From AP-15 sp036500965 (GTDB taxonomy: Bacteria; Pseudomonadota; Alphaproteobacteria; ATCC43930; CGMCC-115725): a stretch of DNA of 48,864 bases. The DNA lies in assembly GCA_036500965.1 (NCBI GenBank), contig DASYBC010000118.1:1-48864 (forward strand), in the 5' to 3' direction. Under the pieces are notes generated by a model that was given only the letters and a program-made list of their open reading frames with translations, did no database searches and had not been told where the DNA came from. A program made the position numbers and the translations under genes. Below are positions 8,040 to 16,551 of this stretch, in pieces (position 1 is the stretch's first letter; every line of letters starts with the position of its first letter).

Positions 8040-9089
8040 TCAGGCGGGGCCGCTGACCCCGGCTTCGCCAAACGTCGCCATTCCGTTGTGGCAGGCCGCC
8101 GCCGCTTTCAGCACGGCCAGGGCGAGGGTGGCGCCGGAGGCTTCGCCGAGCCGCATGCCGAGATCGAACAGCGGCCGCTGGTCCAGGCGCTCGAGCAGCA
8201 CGCGGTGGCCGGGTTCGGCCGAGACATGGGCGACAATGCAATGGTCGAGCGCGTGGGGATCGGCGGCGAACAGCACCGCGGCGGCGGCGGTCGAGGTGAA
8301 GCCGTCGAGCACCACCGGGACCCGCCCGAGCCGCGCCGCCATGACCGCACCGGCGATCGCGGCAAGCTCGAGCCCGCCCAAACGCCGCAACAGCTCGAAC
8401 GGGTCGTGCGCGGCGCGCCGATGCAACGTCACGGCCGCCTCGACGGTATGGCGCTTATGGTCGAGCGCCGCCCCGGCGACGCCGGTGCCGGGGCCCGTCC
8501 ACAGCTCGGCATCGCCACCGAACAGCCCGGCGCACAACGCCGCGGCTACCGTGGTGTTGCCGATCCCCATCTCGCCCACGGCCAGCGCATCGATGCCGGG
8601 CTCGACCGCCATCATGCCGTAAGCCATCGCCTTGGCGCATTCCTCCTCGCTCATCGCCGGCTCCACGGTGATGTCGCCGGTCGGCGTGTCGAGGTTCATC
8701 TCGTAGACCCGCAGATCGGCATCGACGACGCGGCACAGCTGGTTCACCGCGGCCCCGCCGGCGATGAAATTCTGCACCATCTGCGCGGTGACCGAGGCGG
8801 GATAGGCCGAGACCCCGCGCGCGGCGACCCCGTGATTGCCGGCAAAGACGATGGTGCGCGGGTGCTCGAGGCGGGGCGGGTGCCGCGCTTGCCAGGCGGC
8901 GAGCCACACCGCCAATTCCTCGAGCCGGCCGAGCGAGCCCTCGGGCTTGGTCAGCAGCGCCTGGCGCCCGGCGGCTTCCCGGCTGGCTTCGAGGTCGGGT
9001 CTGGGCAGATGCGCCAATAGCGCGCGCATCTCGTCCAGGTTCGCAGTCGGCAGATTCGCGGGCGGCAGATTCGCGGTCGGCTCGGGCAT
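8040..9089 (-). CDS. cobT: Nicotinate-nucleotide--DMB phosphoribosyltransferase
   Basis: The product (349 residues) is CobT, which transfers phosphoribose from nicotinate mononucleotide to 5,6-dimethylbenzimidazole to make alpha-ribazole phosphate, the lower-ligand precursor of B12. Family motifs include LTKPEGSLGRLEELAVWLAAWQ near the N-terminus, IVFAGNHGVAARGVSAYP, EMGIGNTTVAAAL and HVSAEPGHRVLLERL, which contains the catalytic Glu region. The N-terminus has a short repeat (TANLPPANLPTANL) that corresponds to a 15-base DNA repeat and is probably dispensable. The gene is divergent from cobS with about 115 bases between, so both lower-ligand assembly genes may share a control region. The name follows Salmonella usage; in Pseudomonas nomenclature it is CobU. 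Very secure. Confidence 0.95.
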   Translation of the reverse strand: MPEPTANLPPANLPTANLDEMRALLAHLPRPDLEASREAAGRQALLTKPEGSLGRLEELAVWLAAWQARHPPRLEHPRTIVFAGNHGVAARGVSAYPASVTAQMVQNFIAGGAAVNQLCRVVDADLRVYEMNLDTPTGDITVEPAMSEEECAKAMAYGMMAVEPGIDALAVGEMGIGNTTVAAALCAGLFGGDAELWTGPGTGVAGAALDHKRHTVEAAVTLHRRAAHDPFELLRRLGGLELAAIAGAVMAARLGRVPVVLDGFTSTAAAAVLFAADPHALDHCIVAHVSAEPGHRVLLERLDQRPLFDLGMRLGEASGATLALAVLKAAAACHNGMATFGEAGVSGPA

Positions 9090-9203
9090 GGCGGCTCTCC
9101 TTCGCGCGCGATCCTCGGGTCAGCGCGTTGCCAACCCAAGCAGAAATGCACGCCCTGATCGGCCGTCTCGGTTCGGGTGCCGGGTTCGGCTATGGTCGGC
9201 GCG

Positions 9204-9980
9204 ATGATCGCCCCCCAGCAATCGACCGACCGGCGGCCGGGTTTTGTCGCTGGCTTCGCTACTGCCGTCGCGTTTCTGACCCGGGTTCCGATCGGGGCGC
9301 CGGCCGAGCGGGATTGGCGGCTCGCCGCGGCGGCTTGGGCGTTTCCGCTGGTCGGCGCCGGCATCGGCGCCATTGCCGCCTTCGCATTTCTGGTAAGCGA
9401 GCTGCTTGGCCTCGGCGACGGGCCGGCGGCGCTGCTGGCGGTCCTCGCCGGCATCTGCGTGACCGGGGCCTTGCACGAGGACGGCCTCGCCGACACCGCC
9501 GACGGATTTTTCGGGGGACGCAACCGCGATTCGCGGTTGGCGATCATGCGCGACAGCCGGCACGGCACCTACGGCGTGCTGGCGATCGTGCTGAGTGTGG
9601 CGCTGCGCGCCGCCGCGATCGCGCACACCGGCGAAGCGATCTATGCCGGCCTGGCGCTGATCGCGGCCCATGCCGCCTCGCGCGCCCTCATCACGGCGGT
9701 GATGCGGGCGCTGGCCCCCGCCCGCGCCGATGGCCTCGGGGCGGAAGCAGGCAGGCCAAGCGCCGCACCGCTGATCGCAGCAGCGGCGATCGGGGTCGTG
9801 ATCGCCGTGGCCGCGCTCGGGCCGGTGCTCGGGCTGGTTGCCTTCGCCGTCTCCGGCACAGCTGTCGCGGCGATGGCGGTGCTGGCTCGGCGCCTGGTCG
9901 GCGGCTACACCGGCGATATTCTCGGCGCCGCTCAGCAGATCGCCGAGGTCGTGGTGCTGCTCGCGGCGACGGCGCGATAA
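9204..9980 (+). CDS. cobS: Adenosylcobinamide-GDP ribazoletransferase
   Basis: This polytopic membrane protein of 258 residues is cobalamin-5'-phosphate synthase (CobS in Salmonella, CobV in Pseudomonas), which joins adenosylcobinamide-GDP with alpha-ribazole (phosphate). Evidence is the opening AVAFLTRVPIG, the conserved GALHEDGLADTADGFFGGR motif (metal and phosphate binding), and the MRDSRHGTYGVLAI motif, followed by several hydrophobic helices. I use the ATG at 9204 (MIAPQQST). An upstream ATG at 9192 and GTG at 9177 are also in frame, and no strong ribosome site separates them. It is divergent from cobT and works directly downstream of CobT and CobU in the nucleotide-loop pathway. The family call is secure and the start is approximate. 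Confidence 0.93.
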   Translation: MIAPQQSTDRRPGFVAGFATAVAFLTRVPIGAPAERDWRLAAAAWAFPLVGAGIGAIAAFAFLVSELLGLGDGPAALLAVLAGICVTGALHEDGLADTADGFFGGRNRDSRLAIMRDSRHGTYGVLAIVLSVALRAAAIAHTGEAIYAGLALIAAHAASRALITAVMRALAPARADGLGAEAGRPSAAPLIAAAAIGVVIAVAALGPVLGLVAFAVSGTAVAAMAVLARRLVGGYTGDILGAAQQIAEVVVLLAATAR

Positions 9981-10007
9981 ACGCAGGCAACCGCCGCCTG
10001 GCGAGCA

Positions 10008-10421
10008 TCAGCCGGGCGGGGTCGGCATTTTTGCAAAGCGCTGGAGGTTGCCGCCGAGATCGACCCAAGGCTGTGCGCTGTCGCAGTAGATCTGCATTGC
10101 CGGCTTGACCCAGCTCGGATCGTCGAGCGTTCCGGTCATGATCATGACTACGTTCGGCATGGCTTCGGCCTCATCCATGACCGAGGAGCCGCATTCCGGG
10201 CAGAAGCGCCGGAACATCGTCTTGCCGGTGTCGCCGCGATCGTTGAAGGTCTTCAGATCGCCCTCGACGCGCAGCGCCGGTTTTGGCAGCGCGACCACCG
10301 ACGCGAATGCGGCGCCGATGCCCTTCTGGCAGTTCTTGCAGTGGCACACGCCAACAAAAGCTGGCTCGGCATCGGCCGAATAGCGCACCTTGCCACACAG
10401 GCACCCGCCTTCGATCTTCAT
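10008..10421 (-). CDS. GFA-family zinc-binding protein
   Basis: The product has the GFA (glutathione-dependent formaldehyde-activating) fold. It shows CLCGKVRY near the N-terminus, CHCKNCQKG about 25 residues later and CPECGSS in the middle, cysteine sets that bind two zinc ions. I start at the ATG at 10421 (MKIEGGCLCG, 137 residues) because AGGAGGGG sits six bases upstream. A start seven codons earlier is in frame but unsupported. The family is common in alphaproteobacteria, and most members have no proven enzymatic activity despite the name. It is convergent with cobS and divergent from the riboswitch-led cob operon, so it is probably just a neighbour. Confidence 0.88.
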   Translation of the reverse strand: MKIEGGCLCGKVRYSADAEPAFVGVCHCKNCQKGIGAAFASVVALPKPALRVEGDLKTFNDRGDTGKTMFRRFCPECGSSVMDEAEAMPNVVMIMTGTLDDPSWVKPAMQIYCDSAQPWVDLGGNLQRFAKMPTPPG

Positions 10422-10544
10422 CTCGCCCCTCCTGTTCGTCACGCGGCGACTGCGACCGCTGGCGGTGAGCCTAACTCAGGCGCAGTCGAAAATCGAGATC
10501 GGGGCAACGAAAGAGTGACCCCGGTCGCGGCCGCGTGCTAGCGT

Positions 10545-10740
10545 TGTCGCGCGATGCGACAGGGAAGTCCGGTGCGATGCCGGCGCTGCCCCCGCAACTG
10601 TAAGGGTGAGACCGCGGCAACGGCCACTGGCCACCCCTCCCCTACCCTGCGCTGCAGCGAGGTGGGAGGCGGTCCGGGAAGGCGCCGCGGGCGACGACCC
10701 CGAGCCAGGAGACCTCCGTATCGCGTGCAACGGGACGATT
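10545..10740 (+). promoter_or_regulatory. Cobalamin (AdoCbl) riboswitch
   Basis: The leader of the cobU operon carries the ordered conserved blocks of a B12 riboswitch. GGGAAGTCCGGTG is at 10562, GCCCCCGCAACTGTA at 10587, GCCACTGG at 10623, and the B12-box region CGAGCCAGGAGACCT at 10700. A purine-rich GGAGGAGGAGGG ribosome site for cobU begins about 40 bases after the last block. No intrinsic terminator is evident, which suggests control of translation initiation by sequestering that site. It should reduce expression of cobU through cobQ when adenosylcobalamin is plentiful. The limits are approximate, the identity is secure. Confidence 0.93.
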
Positions 10741-10767
10741 CCTCGGGCGGAGGAGGAGGGACCAGCA

Positions 10768-11319
10768 ATGCCGTTGACGAGGGCCGGTCGAACGTGCACC
10801 GGGCTGCCCGCGGTGACCCTGGTGCTGGGCGGCGCCCGCTCGGGCAAGAGCCGCTATGCCGAGGCCCTGGTCGAGAATGCGGCCGCAGCCGGCATATATT
10901 GCGCGACGGCCGAACCCGGCGACGCCGAGATGGCGGCGCGCATCGCTGCCCACCGGGCGCGTCGCGGCCCGTTCTGGCACACGGTCGAGGAGCGGTTGGC
11001 GCTCGCTCCAGTGATCGCCGCCGCGGCGGCGCCCGAACGGCCGCTGCTGATCGATTGCCTGACCCTTTGGCTCTCCAATTTGCTGCTCGCCGGCAGGCCG
11101 ACCGACGAGGAGAGCCACGCGTTGTGCGCCGCGCTGCGCCTCGCCGCCGGACCGGTCGTGCTGGTCGCCAACGAGGTCGGGATGGGGCTCGTGCCCGAGA
11201 CGGCGCTCGGGCGCCGCTTTCGCGATGCCGCCGGCCGCCTCAATCAGCAGGTCGCCGGATTGGCCGACCGCGTCGTTTTCGTCGCCGCCGGCCTGCCGCT
11301 GGTGCTGAAGGAGGGCTGA
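10768..11319 (+). CDS. cobU: Adenosylcobinamide kinase/guanylyltransferase
   Basis: This bifunctional enzyme phosphorylates adenosylcobinamide and then transfers GMP to make adenosylcobinamide-GDP. At 183 residues it is the normal size. Motifs are the P-loop GGARSGKS (residues 21-28), TAEPGDAEMAARIAAHRARR containing the guanylylated-His region, LLIDCLTLWLSNLL and VLVANEVGMGLVPE. The ATG at 10768 is chosen because GGAGGAGGAGGG precedes it and it lies just after the riboswitch; the frame upstream is open only because the riboswitch lacks stops. First gene of the riboswitch-controlled operon. It is called CobP in aerobic Pseudomonas nomenclature. Secure. Confidence 0.95.
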   Translation: MPLTRAGRTCTGLPAVTLVLGGARSGKSRYAEALVENAAAAGIYCATAEPGDAEMAARIAAHRARRGPFWHTVEERLALAPVIAAAAAPERPLLIDCLTLWLSNLLLAGRPTDEESHALCAALRLAAGPVVLVANEVGMGLVPETALGRRFRDAAGRLNQQVAGLADRVVFVAAGLPLVLKEG

Positions 11320-11320
11320 G

Positions 11321-12346
11321 ATGCGCCGCGTTCCGGCGACCGTGATCACCGGCTTTCTCGGCGCCGGCAAGACCAGCCTCGTCCGCCATCTGCTGGCGCA
11401 GACGCAGGGGCGGCGGCTCGCCGTCATCGTCAACGAATTCGGCGAGCTCGGCATCGATCGCGAGCTGCTGCTCGGCTGCGGCGACGAGGCGTGCGGCGAG
11501 GACGACATCGTCGAGCTGGCCAATGGCTGCCTGTGCTGCACCGTCGCCGACGAGTTTCTGCCGATGTTGACCCGGCTGCTCGAGCGCGCGGCACCGCCCG
11601 AGCACATCCTGATCGAGACGTCGGGCTTGGCGCTGCCGAAACCCTTGGTTCAGGCCTTTGCCTGGCCTGAGATCCGCACCCGCACCACGGTTGACGGGGT
11701 GCTGACGGTGATCGACGCCGCCGCCGTTGCCGCCGGCCGGTTCGCCGACGATCCGGAGGCGGTAGCGCGGGCCCGGGCGACCGACCCCGCGCTCGCCCAC
11801 GACAACCCGCTCGACGAGGTGTTTGGCGACCAGCTCGCCTGCGCCGACCTGGCGATCCTGAACAAGACCGATCTGGTCGCGCCCGATCGCTGCGCCGCGC
11901 TCGGCCGCGAGATCGGCGAACGGCTGCGCCCTGGGGTCAAGCTGGTCCCGGCGCGGGACGGCAGGGTGCCGCCCGAGGTGGCGCTCGGCCTTACCGCAGC
12001 CGCCGAGGACGACCTTGCCTCGCGGCCGTCGCTGCACGATCTTGATGCGGCGCACGACCACGATGATTTTGACAGCTTTGTCGTGGATCTGGGCGCGGTG
12101 GCCGATAGCGACGCGTTCTGTGCCGGGCTGCGCGCAGTGATCCGCCGGCACGGCGTGCTGCGGCTCAAGGGATTTGTCGATTTGCCGGACCGCGGCCGAA
12201 GGCTCGTCGTGCAGGCGGTCGGCGACCGGGTGCAGCACTATTTCGACCGGCCGTGGCGGGAGGGCGAGGCGCGCGCGACCCGCCTCGTCGTAATCGGCGA
12301 GAAGGGCCTCGATCGGGCCGCGATCGCCGCGGCGCTGGCGGGCTGA
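11321..12346 (+). CDS. cobW: CobW cobalt-chaperone GTPase
   Basis: The 341-residue G3E GTPase starts one base after cobU and ends immediately before cobN. It has the P-loop GFLGAGKTS (about residues 10-18), VNEFGELGID, the metal-binding GCLCC motif, the guanine-specificity motif NKTDLV and the CobW C-terminal domain. An acidic/His patch (DAAHDHDDFDS) lies between domains. CobW-type GTPases bind Co(II) with high affinity in the GTP state and are thought to deliver it to the aerobic cobaltochelatase. Its position directly upstream of cobN matches that role, in contrast to the second G3E GTPase at 41112, which lacks B12 neighbours. Identity by sequence and context is strong. Confidence 0.93.
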   Translation: MRRVPATVITGFLGAGKTSLVRHLLAQTQGRRLAVIVNEFGELGIDRELLLGCGDEACGEDDIVELANGCLCCTVADEFLPMLTRLLERAAPPEHILIETSGLALPKPLVQAFAWPEIRTRTTVDGVLTVIDAAAVAAGRFADDPEAVARARATDPALAHDNPLDEVFGDQLACADLAILNKTDLVAPDRCAALGREIGERLRPGVKLVPARDGRVPPEVALGLTAAAEDDLASRPSLHDLDAAHDHDDFDSFVVDLGAVADSDAFCAGLRAVIRRHGVLRLKGFVDLPDRGRRLVVQAVGDRVQHYFDRPWREGEARATRLVVIGEKGLDRAAIAAALAG

Positions 12347-15300
12347 GTGCACCTCCTCGCCACGTTGCCGGGGACGATTGCCGACGGCTCGACTGCGACC
12401 GATCTCACCCAGACTCCGGGCGACATCGTGGTGCTGTCGAGCGCCGACAGCGAATTGGCGCTGCTCGCCGCGGCCCAGGCGCGGCAACGCGCGCGGAACC
12501 CAGCGGCGCCCAGCCTGCGCCTCGCGCCGATCCTGCGCCTCGGCCATAATTTCTCGGTCGATCTTTATATGGACACGGTCGCCCGTGCCCGTCTGGTGAT
12601 CGCGCGGGTGCTGGGCGGCAACGCCTATTGGCCCTATGGCGTCGAGCGGCTCGTCGGCACCTGCCGCGAAAACCGCATTCCGCTAGCGCTGCTGCCCGGC
12701 GACGACAAGCCCGACCCGGAGCTGGCCGAGCTCTCGACCCTGCCCGTCGATGACCGGCACCGGCTGTGGCGCTATCTCGCCGAAGGCGGCCCGGCCAACG
12801 CCGACAATTTTTTGCGCTATGCCGCCTCGTTGATCGGCCATCGGGTGGATTGGGGCGAGCCGGCGCCATTGCTGCGCGCCGGGCTGTATTGGCCGGGCCG
12901 CGTCCTGCCCAGCCTCGACGACATCGCCGCCGAGTGGCGCGCGGAGGGCGGCGTGGCGCCGATCGTCTTCTACCGGGCGCTGGTCCAGTCGGGCAATACG
13001 GCGCCGGTCGACACGCTGGTCCGCGCGCTGTCGACACGGCGTCTGCGCCCGTTGCCGGTCTTTGTCCAGAGCCTGAAGGAGGGCGAGGCCACGGCGCTGC
13101 TCGGCGCCGCGTTCGCCGCCCATCCGCCCGCGGTCATCCTCAACGCGACCGGTTTTTCGGTGCGGGCGGCGGGCGCCGGCGACGATCCGCTGGCCGCGGC
13201 CGATTGCCCGATCTTGCAGGTGGTGTTCTCCGGCGGCGACGAGCAGACTTGGCGATCGGGAACCCGCGGCCTCGGCGCGCGCGACCTGGCGATGAACGTG
13301 GCCTTGCCCGAGATCGACGGCCGCATCCTGTCGCGCGCCGTGTCGTTCAAGGCGCCGCTCGGCCGCGACCCGGAGACCGAGGTCGATCTGGTCGGTTACC
13401 GGCCGGTGGCCGACCGCATCGCCTTTGTCGCCGATCTGGCGCGCAGCTGGGCGCGGCTGCGCGAGAAGCCGGCGGCCGAGCGTCGCGTCGCCCTGATCCT
13501 CGCCAACTACCCCGGCCGCGACGGGCGCATCGGCAACGGCGTCGGCCTTGACACACCGGCTTCGGCCTTGGCGATCCTGCGCGCGCTGGGCAAAGCTGGT
13601 TACCGAGTGACCGATCCCCCCGACGACCCCAAGAGGTTGATCGGGCGGCTGGCCGCCGGCCCGACCAACGCGAACCCGGCCGCACCAGCCGAGGAGACGT
13701 TCTCCTTCGCCGAATATTCGTCGTTCTTCGCGACCTTGCCATTGTCGGTGCAGCGGGCGGTCGTCGAGCGCTGGGGCCCGGCCGAGCGCGACCCGTTTTT
13801 CCGCCAGGGGCGGCTCGATTGCGGCCGGTTTGCGATCCCCGGCTTCTGCGCCGGCAATGTCGCGGTGCTGATCCAGCCGGCGCGCGGCTATGGCATCGAT
13901 CCGAAATCGACCTATCACGATGCGGCGATGCCGCCGCCGCACGGCTACCTCGCCGCCTATGCCTGGCTGGCGCAGGATTTTCGCGCCGACGCAGTGGTTC
14001 ATCTCGGCAAGCACGGCACGCTCGAATGGCTGCCCGGAAAGGCGCTGGCGTTGTCGGCGGAGTGTTTCCCCGAGGCGGTGCTGCCGCCATTGCCGCATCT
14101 CTACCCGTTCATCGTCAACGACCCCGGCGAAGGGACCCAAGCCAAGCGGCGCGCCCAGGCGGTGATCGTCGACCACCTGACGCCGCCCTTAACCCGCGCC
14201 GGCAGCTACGGCCCGATGGCCGAGCTCGAGCGGCTGATCGACGAGTATTACGAAGCCGCCCACGGCGATGTGCGGCGGGTCGCGGTGCTGGCGGCGGCTA
14301 TCCTCGAGCAGGCGCGCTCCGCCGGGCTCGACGGCGATTGCGGCATCGCTGCCGGCGAGGACACCGCGACCGCGTTGCGCAAGCTCGACGGCCTGTTGTG
14401 CGAGATCAAGGAATCGCAGATCCGTGACGGGCTGCATCTGTTCGGCCGCAGCCCCGAGGGCGGTCAGCTCGATGGGCTGCTGGTCGCTTTTGCCCGCCCC
14501 GGCCGCGGCGGCGCCCCCGAGGATGCCTCGCTGCTGCGCGCGCTCGCGGCCGACCTCGATCTCGGCGAGGACCCGCTCGCTCTCGATATGGCCGAGCCCT
14601 GGCGCGGCCCGCGCCCGGCAGCGCTCGTCGGTTCCGGACCGTGGCGCAGCGCGGGTGATACGGTCGAGCGGCTGGAGGGGCTGGCCTTGCGCCTGGTCGC
14701 GGGCGAGATTCAGGCTGAACCGGGCTGGCGGCAGACCCGCGCCGTTCTCGATTGGATCGAGCAGGAGTTGCGCCCGGCCGTCGCGCATTGCGGTGCGGCA
14801 GAGACGGCGGGGCTGCTCGCCGGCCTTGATGGCTGCTTCGTTCCACCCGGCCCGTCCGGCGCGCCGAGCCGCGGCCGGCCCGAGGTGCTGCCGACCGGGC
14901 GCAATTTCTATTCGGTCGACACCCGCGCGGTGCCGACCCAGGCGGCTTGGCAGCTCGGCTGGAAGTCGGCAGCCCTGCTGGTCGAGCGCCATGCCCAGGA
15001 GCACGGCGTCTATCCGGCGCGGGTGGCGCTGTCGGCCTGGGGCACGGCGAACATGCGCACCGGCGGCGATGATGTCGCCCAGGCCTTGGCGCTGATGGGG
15101 GTGCAGCCGGTCTGGGAGCGGGCGAGCGGCCGGGTCACCGGGTTCGAGATCATGCCGGCCGCGGTGCTCGACCGGCCGCGGGTCGATGTCACCCTGCGCG
15201 TCTCGGGTTTTTTCCGCGACGCCTTTCCCGGGCTGATCGACCTCGTCGATTCGGCAGCGCGTGCGGTAGCGGCCCTCGACGAGCCGGCTGGGGTCAACCC

Positions 15301-16090
15301 GCTCGCCGCCCGCTTCGCCGCCGACCGCCATGCGCTCGAAGCCCAGGGGGTCGCACCGGCCGAGGCGGCGCGGCGCGCCGGCTATCGCGTCTTCGGATCG
15401 CAGCCCGGCAGCTACGGCGCCGGATTGCAGCCGCTGGTGGATGAGGGTGTGTGGGATGGCGAGAGCGATCTTGCCGAAGCTTGGCTCGGCGCGAGCGGCT
15501 ACGCCTACGGCGCCGGCGGCGAAGGTCGCCCCGAGCGGGCAATGCTGGAATCCAGGCTCGCCAGTGCCGACGCCGTGCTGCACAACCAGGACAACCGCGA
15601 GCACGATTTGCTCGACAGCGCCGATTACTGGCAGTTCGAGGGCGGGCTCAGCCTCGTCGTCCGGCAGCTTTCGGGCCGGGCCCCGGCGGTCTATCACAGC
15701 GACCATTCGCGGCCGGAGACGCCGCGCGTGCGCACGCTGCGCGAGGAGATCGGGCGGGTCATCCGCGGCCGGGCCGCGAACCCGCGCTGGATCGCCGGCG
15801 TGATGCGCCACGCCTACAAGGGTGCGGCCGAGATCGCCGCCACGGTCGACTACCTGTTCGCATTCGCCGCGACCGCGCGCGCCGTCGATGACGCGCATTT
15901 CGAGGCGCTCTACGACGCCTACGTCGCCGACGATGCGGTGCATTCGTTCATCGCCGACAACAACCCGGCGGCATCGGCTGAAATCAGCCGCCGCTTTCTC
16001 GAAGCCATCGACCGCGGCTTGTGGCGGCCGCGCCGCAACAGCGCCCGCGAGGCGCTGGCGCAATGCCCCCAACAAAACCCCGGCGGCTGA
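12347..16090 (+). CDS. cobN: Aerobic cobaltochelatase large subunit CobN
   Basis: CobN is the porphyrin-binding large subunit of the ATP-dependent cobaltochelatase that inserts Co(II) into hydrogenobyrinic acid a,c-diamide, and it belongs to the ChlH/CobN family. The 1247-residue length is normal. The GTG start at 12347 follows the cobW stop directly and gives VHLLATLPGTIADGST, the usual CobN beginning. Diagnostic stretches include the conserved HLGKHGTLEWLPGK, YPFIVNDPGEGTQAKRR, LPTGRNFYSVD, LSAWGTANMRTGGDDVAQAL and NQDNREHDLLDSADYWQF. The partner AAA+ and VWA subunits (CobS and CobT in Pseudomonas naming) are not in this window and must lie elsewhere. The last 28 bases overlap the next gene. 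Secure. Confidence 0.97.
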   Translation: MHLLATLPGTIADGSTATDLTQTPGDIVVLSSADSELALLAAAQARQRARNPAAPSLRLAPILRLGHNFSVDLYMDTVARARLVIARVLGGNAYWPYGVERLVGTCRENRIPLALLPGDDKPDPELAELSTLPVDDRHRLWRYLAEGGPANADNFLRYAASLIGHRVDWGEPAPLLRAGLYWPGRVLPSLDDIAAEWRAEGGVAPIVFYRALVQSGNTAPVDTLVRALSTRRLRPLPVFVQSLKEGEATALLGAAFAAHPPAVILNATGFSVRAAGAGDDPLAAADCPILQVVFSGGDEQTWRSGTRGLGARDLAMNVALPEIDGRILSRAVSFKAPLGRDPETEVDLVGYRPVADRIAFVADLARSWARLREKPAAERRVALILANYPGRDGRIGNGVGLDTPASALAILRALGKAGYRVTDPPDDPKRLIGRLAAGPTNANPAAPAEETFSFAEYSSFFATLPLSVQRAVVERWGPAERDPFFRQGRLDCGRFAIPGFCAGNVAVLIQPARGYGIDPKSTYHDAAMPPPHGYLAAYAWLAQDFRADAVVHLGKHGTLEWLPGKALALSAECFPEAVLPPLPHLYPFIVNDPGEGTQAKRRAQAVIVDHLTPPLTRAGSYGPMAELERLIDEYYEAAHGDVRRVAVLAAAILEQARSAGLDGDCGIAAGEDTATALRKLDGLLCEIKESQIRDGLHLFGRSPEGGQLDGLLVAFARPGRGGAPEDASLLRALAADLDLGEDPLALDMAEPWRGPRPAALVGSGPWRSAGDTVERLEGLALRLVAGEIQAEPGWRQTRAVLDWIEQELRPAVAHCGAAETAGLLAGLDGCFVPPGPSGAPSRGRPEVLPTGRNFYSVDTRAVPTQAAWQLGWKSAALLVERHAQEHGVYPARVALSAWGTANMRTGGDDVAQALALMGVQPVWERASGRVTGFEIMPAAVLDRPRVDVTLRVSGFFRDAFPGLIDLVDSAARAVAALDEPAGVNPLAARFAADRHALEAQGVAPAEAARRAGYRVFGSQPGSYGAGLQPLVDEGVWDGESDLAEAWLGASGYAYGAGGEGRPERAMLESRLASADAVLHNQDNREHDLLDSADYWQFEGGLSLVVRQLSGRAPAVYHSDHSRPETPRVRTLREEIGRVIRGRAANPRWIAGVMRHAYKGAAEIAATVDYLFAFAATARAVDDAHFEALYDAYVADDAVHSFIADNNPAASAEISRRFLEAIDRGLWRPRRNSAREALAQCPQQNPGG

Positions 16091-16551
16091 GCCCGTTACG
16101 CCGATGGCTCTTTCGCGTCCCCGTTTATTTGTACCGCTGGCGGTGCGGTCGGCTGCTCGGCCGCCGCTTTCTGCTGCTGATCCATGTCGGCCGGCGAACC
16201 GGGCGACGTCGCGAAACCGTCCTCGAAATCATGGAATGCCGCAAAAACGGGCCGGAGGCCGTGGTCATGAGCGCTTTCGGCGGCGGCGCCGACTGGCTGC
16301 GAAATATCGATGCGACGCCGGGCGCGCAGGTGGTGATCGGCCCCGAGCGTTTTGTAACAGTGCACCGCGTCCTGGGCGTAGCGGAGGCGGTGAACGTGGT
16401 CAGTGGTTATGAGGAGCGCAACTGGCCGATGAGGCCGATTATTCGCCTGGTGCTGAGCCGCCTGCTCGGCTGGCCGTATCGCAGCTCCCAGAGCGACCGC
16501 GAGCGGCTGGTCAGGCAATTGCCGCTGGTCGCCTTCCGGCCGCGATCATGA
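16063..16551 (+). CDS. Split-barrel nitroreductase/flavin oxidoreductase family protein
   Basis: This 162-residue protein resembles the deazaflavin-dependent nitroreductase / DUF385 family of flavin split-barrel proteins. It has RFLLLIHVGRRTGRRRETVLE, MSAFGGGADWLRNIDATP and the closing VAFRPRS strand. It begins inside the end of cobN (28-base overlap) and its stop overlaps the cobO start (ATGA), so it is translationally coupled to both. CobN produces the Co(II) corrinoid and CobO requires Co(I), so a flavin reductase here is well placed to be the corrinoid reductase; the known aerobic enzyme CobR is also a flavin split-barrel protein, of a different family. That role is inference. Alternatives are an F420- or FMN-dependent detoxification enzyme that hitch-hiked in. 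The family call is moderate, the coupling is seen directly. Confidence 0.8.
   Translation: MPPTKPRRLSPLRRWLFRVPVYLYRWRCGRLLGRRFLLLIHVGRRTGRRRETVLEIMECRKNGPEAVVMSAFGGGADWLRNIDATPGAQVVIGPERFVTVHRVLGVAEAVNVVSGYEERNWPMRPIIRLVLSRLLGWPYRSSQSDRERLVRQLPLVAFRPRS

Noticed and set aside
14189..16075. 628-codon minus-strand open frame opposite cobN
   Set aside because: It is the mirror of CobN codons, with no recognisable domain or ribosome site.
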